Of a stretch of DNA of 13,990 nucleotides, positions 6,939 through 13,990 are shown in pieces. How positions within the stretch are numbered: the first letter of the stretch is position 1; each line of letters starts with the position of its first letter. A program made the translations under genes and the position numbers. Source of the DNA: an uncultured Fusibacter sp. (GTDB taxonomy: Bacteria; Bacillota; Clostridia; Peptostreptococcales; Acidaminobacteraceae). The stretch is taken from NCBI GenBank assembly GCA_937958285.1, contig CALFXQ010000397.1:1-13990 (forward strand), read 5' to 3'. The notes beneath the pieces were generated by a model, which worked only from the letters and a program-made list of their open reading frames with translations, was not told the DNA's origin and did not search any database.

Positions 6939-8462
6939 TTATGCTTTTAATTGTCCTACAAGTTGCTCTACTTTGTCAACAAGAACATGTGAGCGAATGA
7001 GCGCTTCTACCTTATTAATATCCAAATACATCACGCGGTCGTCTTCAAGTGTAGGTACTTGGCTACGCACGAGATCGTACACGATTTTTGTTGCCGGTGC
7101 CATTTTTGAAGGATCGCCAAAATCCATCGCCTGACAAGCGGATAAAAGCTCAACAGCAAGTACATTGATGACATTTCCTAAAATATCACCAGCTTTTCTA
7201 GCTGCAATTGTTCCCATACTCACGTGATCTTCTTGATTTGCAGAGGATGGTATTGAATCTACCGACGCAGGATGTGCCAATACTTTATTCTCTGAGACGA
7301 GTGCAGCCGCTGAATACTGCATAATCATAAATCCAGAATGCAAGCCGCCCTTGCTCGTTAAAAATGCAGGTAAACCCGACAATTGAGGATTCACGAGGCG
7401 CTCAATTCTTCGCTCTGAGATATTTGCAATTTCTGCAAGGGCGATACCCATAAAGTCAAAGGGCAGCGCCATGGGTTGGCCGTGGAAGTTGCCCCCAGAT
7501 AAAGCGTCACCTTCTTCTGGGAAGATAAGCGGGTTATCTGTTACTGCATTCATTTCTATAAGTACTTTATCGTGAATAAATGCCAGTGCATCTTTTGAAG
7601 CACCGTGTACTTGAGGCGTACAACGCAACGAGTATGCATCTTGCACGCGAATTTGACCTTGTCTTGTTGTTAATCCGCTTTGATCTAACAGAATTCTGAG
7701 ATTCTCAGCCGCAGCCATTTGACCTTGATGCGGTCTTAAGGCGTGAATGCGTGGATCAAATGCATCGATGATGCCGTTTAACGCCTCTACGGTCATTGCG
7801 GCGGCAATATCTGCGAGCTTTGAAATCATCAAGCCGTCGTACACCACATGCGCACCCATAGATGTCATTACCTGTGTGCCATTGATTAACCCAAGGCCTT
7901 CTTTAGAAGTCAATGTCACAAGGGGAATACCCGCTTTAGCCATCGCCTCAGCGCCAGGAAGACGTTGGCCATTAAACCACGCCTCGCCTTCGCCAATCAT
8001 AACCAATACCATATGCGATAATGGCGCTAAATCGCCACTGGCACCCAAAGAACCCTTTTGTGGAATGACAGGTGTAACTTGTTTATTGAGCATATCGAGT
8101 AGCGTTTGAACCGTGCTTAGGCGCACGCCCGAATTTCCCTTTGACAAGGCATTTGCCCGCAAAAGCACGATACCTCTAGATACTTCAGGCGAAAAAGGTT
8201 CGCCAACGCCGCAAGCATGAGAGATAATCAGGTTTCGCTGTAAATTCTCAGTTTCGTCTTTTGAAATTGAGACATCGCTGAACTTGCCAAATCCAGTAGT
8301 GATACCATAAACGACCTTTTTTTGATCGACGCAGTCGTCCACAAGTTTTCTAGCCTTCTGAATAGCCACTTTAGACGCCTCTGTAAGCGATACTTGTTCG
8401 AAGCCACGCGTTACAGATATAAATGCTGCTAAATCCAGGCTTTTTCCATCGATTAATAACAT
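6939..8462 (-). CDS. hutH: Histidine ammonia-lyase (histidase)
   Basis: This 507-aa cytosolic enzyme removes ammonia from L-histidine to give trans-urocanate, the first step of histidine catabolism. The MIO prosthetic group would form from Ala141-Ser142-Gly143 in GSLGASGDLAPLSHM. Tyr52 lies in YGITTGFG, and SSANQEDHVSMGT, LLRANALSKGNSGVR and GNFHGQP are the family's active-site segments. Length matches bacterial HutH (about 500-510 aa). The open frame reaches 8504, but AGGGGG lies 7 nt before the ATG at 8462, and MLLIDGKSL is a standard HutH N-terminus. No hutU, hutI, hutG/ftcD or histidine transporter is in the window, so the rest of the pathway must be elsewhere. A palindrome upstream of its extended -10 promoter suggests regulation. 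A different aromatic amino acid lyase is possible but the motifs favour histidine. Confidence 0.94.
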   Translation of the reverse strand: MLLIDGKSLDLAAFISVTRGFEQVSLTEASKVAIQKARKLVDDCVDQKKVVYGITTGFGKFSDVSISKDETENLQRNLIISHACGVGEPFSPEVSRGIVLLRANALSKGNSGVRLSTVQTLLDMLNKQVTPVIPQKGSLGASGDLAPLSHMVLVMIGEGEAWFNGQRLPGAEAMAKAGIPLVTLTSKEGLGLINGTQVMTSMGAHVVYDGLMISKLADIAAAMTVEALNGIIDAFDPRIHALRPHQGQMAAAENLRILLDQSGLTTRQGQIRVQDAYSLRCTPQVHGASKDALAFIHDKVLIEMNAVTDNPLIFPEEGDALSGGNFHGQPMALPFDFMGIALAEIANISERRIERLVNPQLSGLPAFLTSKGGLHSGFMIMQYSAAALVSENKVLAHPASVDSIPSSANQEDHVSMGTIAARKAGDILGNVINVLAVELLSACQAMDFGDPSKMAPATKIVYDLVRSQVPTLEDDRVMYLDINKVEALIRSHVLVDKVEQLVGQLKA

Positions 8463-8469
8463 TTCAATA

Positions 8470-8475
8470 CCCCCT
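8470..8475 (-). promoter_or_regulatory. Ribosome binding site fixing the hutH start
   Basis: AGGGGG on the minus strand is 7 nt before the ATG at 8462, so the in-frame upstream start at 8504 is not used. Confidence 0.8.
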
Positions 8476-8513
8476 ATTAAACACACCAAATACGATGCTT
8501 TCACTTAGGATAA

Positions 8514-8522
8514 ATTATATCA
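8514..8522 (-). promoter_or_regulatory. Extended -10 promoter of hutH
   Basis: The minus strand reads TGATATAAT: a perfect TATAAT (8514-8519) with a TG one base upstream. No good -35 box is found at 16-18 bp, which suits an extended -10 or activator-dependent promoter. The predicted start near 8507 leaves a leader of about 45 nt. Confidence 0.65.
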
Positions 8523-8539
8523 CACCGCGGAACACTAGG

Positions 8540-8559
8540 TGCTTTATGCGGTTAAAGCA
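8540..8559. promoter_or_regulatory. 20-bp inverted repeat upstream of hutH, candidate operator
   Basis: TGCTTTATGCGGTTAAAGCA has perfect 7-bp arms around a 6-bp spacer with CpG at the exact centre. It covers the position where a -35 box would be and the bases just upstream, fitting an activator site or a repressor operator. It lies before the hutH promoter and after the upstream ygiQ terminator, so it is not part of the hutH transcript. Confidence 0.5.
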
Positions 8560-8577
8560 TCCCTACTTCAATAAAAA

Positions 8578-8596
8578 GAACGGCCTGTGGCCGTTC
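8578..8596 (-). terminator. Terminator after the ygiQ-family gene
   Basis: An 8-bp perfect GC-rich stem (GAACGGCC at 8578-8585 with GGCCGTTC at 8589-8596) and a 3-nt loop are followed on the minus strand by TTTTTATT. It starts 4 nt after the TAG stop codon. This is a standard intrinsic terminator. Confidence 0.92.
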
Positions 8597-8599
8597 CCG

Positions 8600-10522
8600 C
8601 TAGCGCTTCTTGTTTTTAGATGTTTGCGTCTGTGTGACGGTTGCTTTCTTGCCCTTTTGAGCCGCATTGCCCTTTTGAGGCATTTTGCCCTTTTGAGCCG
8701 TTTTGCCCTTTTGAGCCGTTCTTTCCTTAGAAAGCTGTCTCGGTTTAATCAAGCACTTTGGCCCAAAGCCAATTAAGTCCATTCTATGGGCAAGCTTTAA
8801 GGCCTGCTCCACCCAACTGTAATTTTCTGGACGGCTATACTGCAAAAGGGCGCGCTGCATCATCTTCTCTTCGAATGTATTGGGGACGTGAACGGGTTTA
8901 CCATCTCTGGGGTCTATACCTGTATAGTACATTGTGGTACTAATGGTCCCAGGTGTCGGATAAAAATCTTGAACCTGCTCCGGCTGATAGCCTGTATCGC
9001 GCAGGTATTCTGCAAGCTGAATAGCGCTTTTCAATGTACTTCCTGGGTGCGAACTCATCAAATAGGGTACGATGTATTGCTCTTTCCCAACTTCCGCCGT
9101 GGTGCGATAAAAGCGATCGACAAAGTCAGTATACAACTGGCCACCAGGTTTGCCCATAAAATGAAGAACTTCTGGGGCAATATGTTCTGGTGCAATTTTC
9201 AATTGCCCAGAAACGTGGTGTGCACAAAGTTCTTTTAAAAAGGTTTCGTCTTTGTCTGCCATAAGGTAGTCGTAGCGCAAACCCGAGCGCACAAAAACCC
9301 GCTTCACCCCTTTGACCTTCCTCAGTTTTCTAAGGAGCTGTAAGTAATCTTGGTGATCGACTACCAAATGCTTACATGGTTTTGGGAATAGACAATCCTT
9401 GCCTCGGCATGTTCCCACTTTTAGCTGCTTTTTACAAGACATATGCCTAAAGTTCGCCGTTGGACCACCCACATCGTGAATATTGCCCTTAAATCCTGGC
9501 CCTTCGGCCATAAGCTCTGCTTCAGTGACAATGCTCTGGTGTGATCGGGTTTGTATAATGCGCCCCTGGTGAAAGGTGAGGGCACAGAAAGAACAGCTCC
9601 CAAAGCACCCTCGCTCACTTACAAGGCTAAATTGGACCTCTTGAATGGCGGGTATGCCGCCCTTTTTTTCGTAAATGGGATGTGGACATCGCATATAAGG
9701 CAGTGCATAGATGGCATCCATCTCACTTTGAGTTAAGGGCATTGAAGGTGGGTTTTGAACAAGTACTTTTCGGCCATGAGGCTGAATCAGGCGCATACCG
9801 CGGATGGGATCTTGTTCGAGGTACTGATGCTTAAAGGCCTTTACATAAGCACCTTTATCTGCTGACACCTCATCAAAGCTCGGCAATACAATTGCATCCG
9901 GATCTTCTGGCACAGTGTCGGCAATATAACATGAACCTGGAATATAGTTGATGTGTTCGATGCTTATGCCAGAGGCGAGGGCATCCGCTAGGGCGACTAT
10001 GCTTTGCTCCCCCATGCCATATAAGAGCAAATGCGCTTCAGAATCCACCAAAAGTGAGCGGCGCACAGAATCAGACCAGTAGTCGTAATGGGCAAAGCGT
10101 CTAAGGCTCGCTTCAATGCCACCTATCACAATTGGCATTTTTTTAAAAGCTGCTCTAATGAGATTGCAATACACCAAGGTGGCCCGATCGGGTCTAAGGC
10201 CCATCTGACCGCCAGGGGAGTAGGCGTCCGTACTGCGACGCTTTTTCGAGACACTATAATGGTTGACCATTGAATCGATATTGCCACCAGAGACTAGAAA
10301 TGCGTACTTTGGCCTTCCAAGCACTTTTATTGCCTCAGGATTTTTCCAATCTGGTTGTGCGATAATGCCCACACGATACCCCGCATTTTCTAAAACACGC
10401 GAGATAATGGCATGACCAAAAGAAGGATGATCTACATAAGCATCGGCGCTGACTAAAATGAAATCGCACTGATCCCAACCACGCGCCAACATATCCCCTT
10501 GATCAATCGGTAAAAATGACAT
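8600..10522 (-). CDS. ygiQ: YgiQ family radical SAM protein
   Basis: This 640-aa protein should bind a [4Fe-4S] cluster and S-adenosylmethionine through C306, C310 and C313 in ERGCFGSCSFCALT (CxxxCxxC). The N-terminal region (about 1-290) has the family's pattern: LVSADAYVDHPSFGHAII, a probable cobalamin/Rossmann-like section, and IVIGGIEASLRRFAHYDYWSD. After the radical SAM core come KIAPEHIAPEVLHFMGKPGG and VQDFYPTPGTISTTMYYTG, typical of YgiQ. The reaction is not established. The last 40 residues are basic and low in complexity, and include four hexapeptide repeats of the type TAQKGK encoded by an 18-bp tandem repeat. AAGGA is 6 nt before the ATG. The gene begins 33 bp after the lacI-type gene on the same strand with no terminator between, so the two are probably co-transcribed, although no functional link is known. 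Confidence 0.93.
   Translation of the reverse strand: MSFLPIDQGDMLARGWDQCDFILVSADAYVDHPSFGHAIISRVLENAGYRVGIIAQPDWKNPEAIKVLGRPKYAFLVSGGNIDSMVNHYSVSKKRRSTDAYSPGGQMGLRPDRATLVYCNLIRAAFKKMPIVIGGIEASLRRFAHYDYWSDSVRRSLLVDSEAHLLLYGMGEQSIVALADALASGISIEHINYIPGSCYIADTVPEDPDAIVLPSFDEVSADKGAYVKAFKHQYLEQDPIRGMRLIQPHGRKVLVQNPPSMPLTQSEMDAIYALPYMRCPHPIYEKKGGIPAIQEVQFSLVSERGCFGSCSFCALTFHQGRIIQTRSHQSIVTEAELMAEGPGFKGNIHDVGGPTANFRHMSCKKQLKVGTCRGKDCLFPKPCKHLVVDHQDYLQLLRKLRKVKGVKRVFVRSGLRYDYLMADKDETFLKELCAHHVSGQLKIAPEHIAPEVLHFMGKPGGQLYTDFVDRFYRTTAEVGKEQYIVPYLMSSHPGSTLKSAIQLAEYLRDTGYQPEQVQDFYPTPGTISTTMYYTGIDPRDGKPVHVPNTFEEKMMQRALLQYSRPENYSWVEQALKLAHRMDLIGFGPKCLIKPRQLSKERTAQKGKTAQKGKMPQKGNAAQKGKKATVTQTQTSKNKKR
8650..8721. 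repeat. Four tandem 18-bp repeats inside the ygiQ C-terminal coding region
   Basis: Four consecutive 18-bp units start at 8650, 8668, 8686 and 8704, each beginning TGCCCTTTTGAG on the plus strand, with variation only in the last six or seven bases. On the coding strand they give four in-frame hexapeptides, (T/M/A)(A/P)QKG(K/N). Since 18 is a multiple of three, unit gain or loss would keep the reading frame. Confidence 0.9.
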
Positions 10523-10555
10523 GTAACTTCCTTTCTAGAACGCAACAAGCTTATC

Positions 10556-11560
10556 TTAAAAACGTCTTGTTGAATCGCGAATAATAATTTCGTAAGGCAT
10601 AAGAATCAATTTGTCTTTAGGTTCTTGTCCATTGATTTTTTTGATGATCAATCGCACTGCAATCGCGCCAATATCGTAGATTGGATGCTTAATCGTAGTT
10701 AACTTCGGACGGTAGATTCGAGAAATTCTAGAATCGTAAGAACCAACCACGCTAATATCTTCTGGGACGCGCTTTCCGTTATCTACTATGGCGTTTATTG
10801 CCCCCACCGCCATCTCATCTGAAGTGGCAAAAATTGCGGAGGGGACCTGTCCACCCTTGAGCATCACATCGACGATTTTATAGGCCTCTTCTAATTCAAA
10901 ATAGCCCTCGTAAATATTCTCTGCCTTAAATGGAATATGATTTTCTTGTAGTGCCGTTTGATACCCCTCCAACTGGTCTCTACCAAAGGATTCTTCATCA
11001 TCGCCAGAACGAATTAACACAATATCTTTGTGGCCCAATGTCACAAGGTAATTTGTCATATCGTATACCGACTTCTTTTGATCCACAGAAACCGAGAGAA
11101 CCCCTAAATCTGAGCCATCTCTATTGATCATCACAATGGGAAGGTTCAGATTTTTGAGAATATCTTTATGCACCTCGTTAATTTTTCGAGTGATAAAGAT
11201 AATGCCCTCTACTTGTTTTGATTTAAACAAGTCAAAATAACGCATCTCTTGCTTAATCTCACCATAGCTATTGCATAAAATAATATCGTATCCATAGGTC
11301 TTTGCTATTTCTTCTACGGCATTGAGAAGCTCCCCAATATAAGTTGACGATATATCTGGCACCATAACGCCAATCAACTTTGACTTCTTCATAACCAAAT
11401 TTCTAGCAACTGGATTTGGACTATAACCCAGTTCTTCAATCACTTCAAACACTCTTTTTTTAATGTCCTCAGAAACCGGTTTCGATGTGTTTATCACGCG
11501 AGACACAGTAGATATTGACACATTGGCCTTTTTTGCTACATCTTTAATTGTAATTGACAT
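10556..11560 (-). CDS. LacI-family (CcpA/RegR-like) transcriptional regulator
   Basis: This 334-aa DNA-binding regulator has an N-terminal LacI helix-turn-helix (TIKDVAKKANVSISTVSRVIN, about residues 4-25) and the hinge motif YSPNPVARNL. A periplasmic-binding-protein-like effector domain follows from about residue 60 (KLIGVMVPDISSTYIGELL, then IFATSDEMAVGAINAI and VPEDISVVGSYDS). The effector is not predictable; no sugar transporter or glycosidase gene is adjacent, so it is not the usual local sugar repressor. AAGGAG is 7 nt before the ATG at 11560; the open frame extends further to 11596 but has no ribosome site there. It lies 47 bp after the GGDEF gene and 33 bp before ygiQ with no terminators in the gaps, so it may be in an operon with both. 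Candidate target sites in the window are the CpG-centred palindromes at 3842, 5349 and 8540. Confidence 0.93.
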   Translation of the reverse strand: MSITIKDVAKKANVSISTVSRVINTSKPVSEDIKKRVFEVIEELGYSPNPVARNLVMKKSKLIGVMVPDISSTYIGELLNAVEEIAKTYGYDIILCNSYGEIKQEMRYFDLFKSKQVEGIIFITRKINEVHKDILKNLNLPIVMINRDGSDLGVLSVSVDQKKSVYDMTNYLVTLGHKDIVLIRSGDDEESFGRDQLEGYQTALQENHIPFKAENIYEGYFELEEAYKIVDVMLKGGQVPSAIFATSDEMAVGAINAIVDNGKRVPEDISVVGSYDSRISRIYRPKLTTIKHPIYDIGAIAVRLIIKKINGQEPKDKLILMPYEIIIRDSTRRF

Positions 11561-11567
11561 TTTACCA

Positions 11568-11573
11568 CTCCTT
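11568..11573 (-). promoter_or_regulatory. Ribosome binding site fixing the LacI-family gene start
   Basis: AAGGAG on the minus strand is 7 nt before the ATG at 11560, giving the standard MSITIKDVA N-terminus rather than the longer frame from 11596. Confidence 0.85.
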
Positions 11574-11607
11574 ATTTTATCTCTTAATGCTGGCATATAC
11601 CTCTGAA

Positions 11608-13990
11608 TTATTCGATTAACGCCGCAATCACACTCGATACTTGTTTTACAAAGTTGTAGTGCTTAAACTCAAATTCTCTTTCTTTAATGGGTACGCGAAC
11701 CACAACCAATCCTAGACTGCGCCCCTTTACCATCAGTGGACAAACAATATACGATTTCCAATTTGGCACACCCGTCATGCGATCTACATCTTCAACGTCA
11801 TTCCAGTGGATAAAGAAATCATCTGCTTGACTATGGAGAAAACTTTCAATAATGGACTTCGACATCCGGCTTCGCATTTTAATACGTGCGTCGCCGCGGT
11901 GGCGTTCAAAGATATCGTAGTCTCCTTCATCGCCAATAACAACGGTGGCCTCTTGGCCTTCTGTAATGTCTAGTAATGTTCCAAGGGCGTTGTTAAATTT
12001 TGTTCTCTTTGCAGTAGATTCTGAAATAAGATTCATCATATCTACAATAGCCTTTAACACACGCGCATCATTTGAGGCATTTCCCGATAAAATCCCCGCC
12101 AATTTATCGTAGCGTTTATTGTTTATTGCAGATTTGCCGTTGTATTGGGTTGTGCGGTCTCTACCGAGGTTCTTAGACTCGTACAGCGCTTGATCTGCGC
12201 GCTCAATGAGCTCCTCATCGGTTTGAGCCATAGCTGGGAAGGTGGCAAGTCCTATACTAATTGTCACTGGAAAATCATCTCCCAACAGCTTTGAATCCTT
12301 TACCTTCTCGCGTATTTTTTCGCAAACAATATAGGCATCTATGGCGGATGTCTTAGGCAGTATAATCATAAATTCTTCGCCGCCGTAGCGTCCTACATAA
12401 TCGCCATGACGAACCATGTGCATAAGCAGCTCGCCAATCTTGGCAAGCACATCGTCGCCCTTTCTATGACCAAAGGTGTCGTTAACATTTTTAAAGTGGT
12501 CGATGTCGACCATCGCCACAGACAACTCATGTTGACGTTGTCTCGCTTCTACTAGCTCCTTGTTAAACTCCGTTTCAATGTACTTGCGCAAATAAACCCC
12601 TGTTAATCGATCGATGGTCGCTTCTTTTTTTAACTTAAATGTATCGAGCAACACATAAATCAGATTATTGAGCTGTTTTACCACTTGAAATGAATGTTCA
12701 TTGATGTTGTTGAGGAGTTTATCGGATTCGAGGTACAAATAGCCCAGAACTTCTTTGTAGCCCAAATCTTCCGCATCGTATTTTCTACGATGTGGCACAC
12801 CATCGTGGGGTTGGGTATTAAAAATTGGAATAAACATAGATGACTTTCTCGGCATCATCCCGCGCTCTACATAAAGACGCTTTTTATGCTCTAGCACAAC
12901 ACCCACATCTGTGTCGCCGTAAAACTTAAGCAGTGTATCTAGATCATATGCCTCCAAATGGTTTTCTGATTTAAATACATCTTCAACTTCGCCATACTCA
13001 TTCACTGAGTAGATGAAGCCCATTTGAGATAAAGTCAACTGCGACAAATAGCGTATCACCAATTGCAAATTGTAACCCTGGTCGCGTTGAAAGAGCTGTA
13101 GTAGCGCTTCTGCCTTTTCTACTCTGATTTGAAACCGCTTGCTATAGGATTCGAGAATAGACTCTTTAAATTGCTCGTTGTCGAATACCACTTCCATATC
13201 GCCAATATCGAAGTAGGTTTCAAGACTGTAAGCCGAAATCAGGCCCACCCTTTGAGCATTCATCAATCGAATCATATCGGGAATATCTTGTACCATGCGA
13301 AGCTTTATTGCCTGAATACTCTCAAAGAGCTTAATTCTAAGCACATCGCTCAAGACATAACCTTCTCTAAGTTCTATTGGAAGCATCATTGTGAGATCGT
13401 GAACGATATCTAGTGCGTCGAGATGGTGTTGAAGGGCTTTATATAGGTCTTTTTCCTTTGCTAAATAAGCGTTTCCGGTCATCATGTGCAACAACATGCG
13501 ATTTTCTAGATTAATCGATGGCATATAGAGGCCAATGAGTGTCTCGAAGCGCTCGGCACTGGTGTTTGTCTCCAAACTCACGAGAATAATTGCACGTTTA
13601 ATTCGCTGAATTTCTGTGTTTTCTTCTAAGGTAAGCACTTCGATGCGCTTGATTAGTTCATCAATCAACTGCTTGGTGTCCATCGCTATAAGATCTAGAC
13701 ACAAATCGAGTAACATGTCTAGGTAATAGCGCTGCTCCATGCTATTCGACGCCATGGCTTGCAAGGCATCGAGTCTGGAAATATCCACATCCCCTGTGAC
13801 TCTTCGCTCGGAAATAATGTAGTCGAAGACAAAGTATATTAGGTGATAGCGATAACGGCCTACGCTGTCATTGATAAAGGTATAATCTTTACTCACTCTT
13901 TCAAAGTATGCTTTTGCCAACATTAATTCTCTCATGCGCAAGTAGAAGACACCACACAAATAGTAGAATCGCTTTATATCTAAGTCCCAA
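11608..13990 (-). CDS. GGDEF diguanylate cyclase with helical-repeat, GAF, GGDEF and second GAF regions (5' end outside the window)
   Basis: The protein should make cyclic di-GMP from two GTP. The frame stays open to the right edge: ten more codons precede the TTG at 13959, and no ribosome site precedes nearby start codons, so the N-terminus is missing. In the 793 visible residues, about 1-290 is helical and TPR-like (YYLCGVFYLRMRELMLAKAY at the start). A GAF-like region spans about 300-455 and the GGDEF domain about 458-620, with DIDHFKNVNDTFGHRKGDDVL, the active-site motif GGEEF at about 536-540 and an inhibitory-site RxxD (RHGD) just before it. A GAF-like domain follows at about 650-793. 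Motifs indicate an active, product-inhibited cyclase. No membrane segment is visible. Clostridial relatives of this shape often carry a kinase/AAA region before the TPR part, but that is outside this window and unproven. Confidence 0.88.
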   Translation of the reverse strand, partial: WDLDIKRFYYLCGVFYLRMRELMLAKAYFERVSKDYTFINDSVGRYRYHLIYFVFDYIISERRVTGDVDISRLDALQAMASNSMEQRYYLDMLLDLCLDLIAMDTKQLIDELIKRIEVLTLEENTEIQRIKRAIILVSLETNTSAERFETLIGLYMPSINLENRMLLHMMTGNAYLAKEKDLYKALQHHLDALDIVHDLTMMLPIELREGYVLSDVLRIKLFESIQAIKLRMVQDIPDMIRLMNAQRVGLISAYSLETYFDIGDMEVVFDNEQFKESILESYSKRFQIRVEKAEALLQLFQRDQGYNLQLVIRYLSQLTLSQMGFIYSVNEYGEVEDVFKSENHLEAYDLDTLLKFYGDTDVGVVLEHKKRLYVERGMMPRKSSMFIPIFNTQPHDGVPHRRKYDAEDLGYKEVLGYLYLESDKLLNNINEHSFQVVKQLNNLIYVLLDTFKLKKEATIDRLTGVYLRKYIETEFNKELVEARQRQHELSVAMVDIDHFKNVNDTFGHRKGDDVLAKIGELLMHMVRHGDYVGRYGGEEFMIILPKTSAIDAYIVCEKIREKVKDSKLLGDDFPVTISIGLATFPAMAQTDEELIERADQALYESKNLGRDRTTQYNGKSAINNKRYDKLAGILSGNASNDARVLKAIVDMMNLISESTAKRTKFNNALGTLLDITEGQEATVVIGDEGDYDIFERHRGDARIKMRSRMSKSIIESFLHSQADDFFIHWNDVEDVDRMTGVPNWKSYIVCPLMVKGRSLGLVVVRVPIKEREFEFKHYNFVKQVSSVIAALIE

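Noticed and set aside
8650..8721. Regular repeats resembling a CRISPR array
   Set aside because: The 18-bp units are directly adjacent with no spacers and lie in frame inside the ygiQ coding region.
8423..8776. A 117-aa open frame on the plus strand across the ygiQ-hutH gap
   Set aside because: It has no ribosome site, crosses the ygiQ terminator and antisense coding DNA, and its leucine/arginine-rich sequence comes from the tandem repeats read backwards.
10543..10572. Inverted repeat CAACAAG...CTTGTTG around the lacI-type stop codon as a terminator
   Set aside because: The arms are only 7 bp with a 16-nt loop, and no T run follows on the minus strand.
13913..13959. A complete start for the GGDEF protein at TTG 13959 or the ATG codons nearby
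   Set aside because: None has a ribosome site, and the frame stays open to the window edge with helical sequence that continues the same repeat pattern.

Overview
The window looks like a chromosomal segment from a low-to-mid GC Gram-positive anaerobe of the Clostridia type. The grounds are strong GGAGG-class ribosome binding sites on almost every gene, a DUF896 (YnzC-like) small protein, a clostridial-type M18 aminopeptidase, a CcpA/RegR-like LacI regulator and a large TPR-GAF-GGDEF protein. The genus cannot be fixed from sequence reading alone. There are no rRNA or tRNA genes, CRISPR arrays, transposases, prophage genes or riboswitches that I can recognise.

Layout. Only the first gene (28-2523) is on the plus strand: a membrane sensor histidine kinase with an extracellular dCache domain. 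It converges on an AlbA_2/ATPase-like protein (2604-3782, minus), and a perfect 18-bp-stem hairpin lies between them. Everything to the right is on the minus strand. Reading in the direction of transcription, from the right edge: a GGDEF diguanylate cyclase whose 5' end is off the window (11608-13990), a LacI-family regulator (10556-11560) and a YgiQ-type radical SAM protein (8600-10522). These three have short gaps and no visible internal terminator, so they may be one transcript, ending at a clear terminator at 8578-8596. Next come histidine ammonia-lyase hutH (6939-8462) with its own extended -10 promoter, a 57-aa DUF896 protein (6706-6879), cheW (6180-6635), a LuxR/NarL-type regulator with a degenerate receiver domain (5407-6051), the M18 aminopeptidase (3917-5323) with its own promoter, and the AlbA_2 gene.

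How the genes may work together. The content is signalling (kinase, CheW, c-di-GMP synthesis, pseudo-receiver regulator) mixed with amino-acid and peptide catabolism (aminopeptidase, histidine ammonia-lyase). A LacI-family operator-like site, which fits the cre consensus at every position, overlaps the expected transcription start of the aminopeptidase. Two other palindromes centred on CpG lie upstream of hutH and of the AlbA_2 gene. A LacI-family regulator is encoded in the same window, but a genomic CcpA is an equally good candidate for these sites.

The most notable observations are the kinase's dCache pocket, which keeps most of the amino-acid-binding motif but lacks its aspartate; the receiver domain missing its acidic pair and lysine; the in-frame 18-bp tandem repeat at the YgiQ C-terminus; and the GAF domain placed after the GGDEF domain. 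I do not see a convincing multi-gene novel system. For five genes the ribosome binding site argues for a start downstream of the longest open frame, and those starts are used here.
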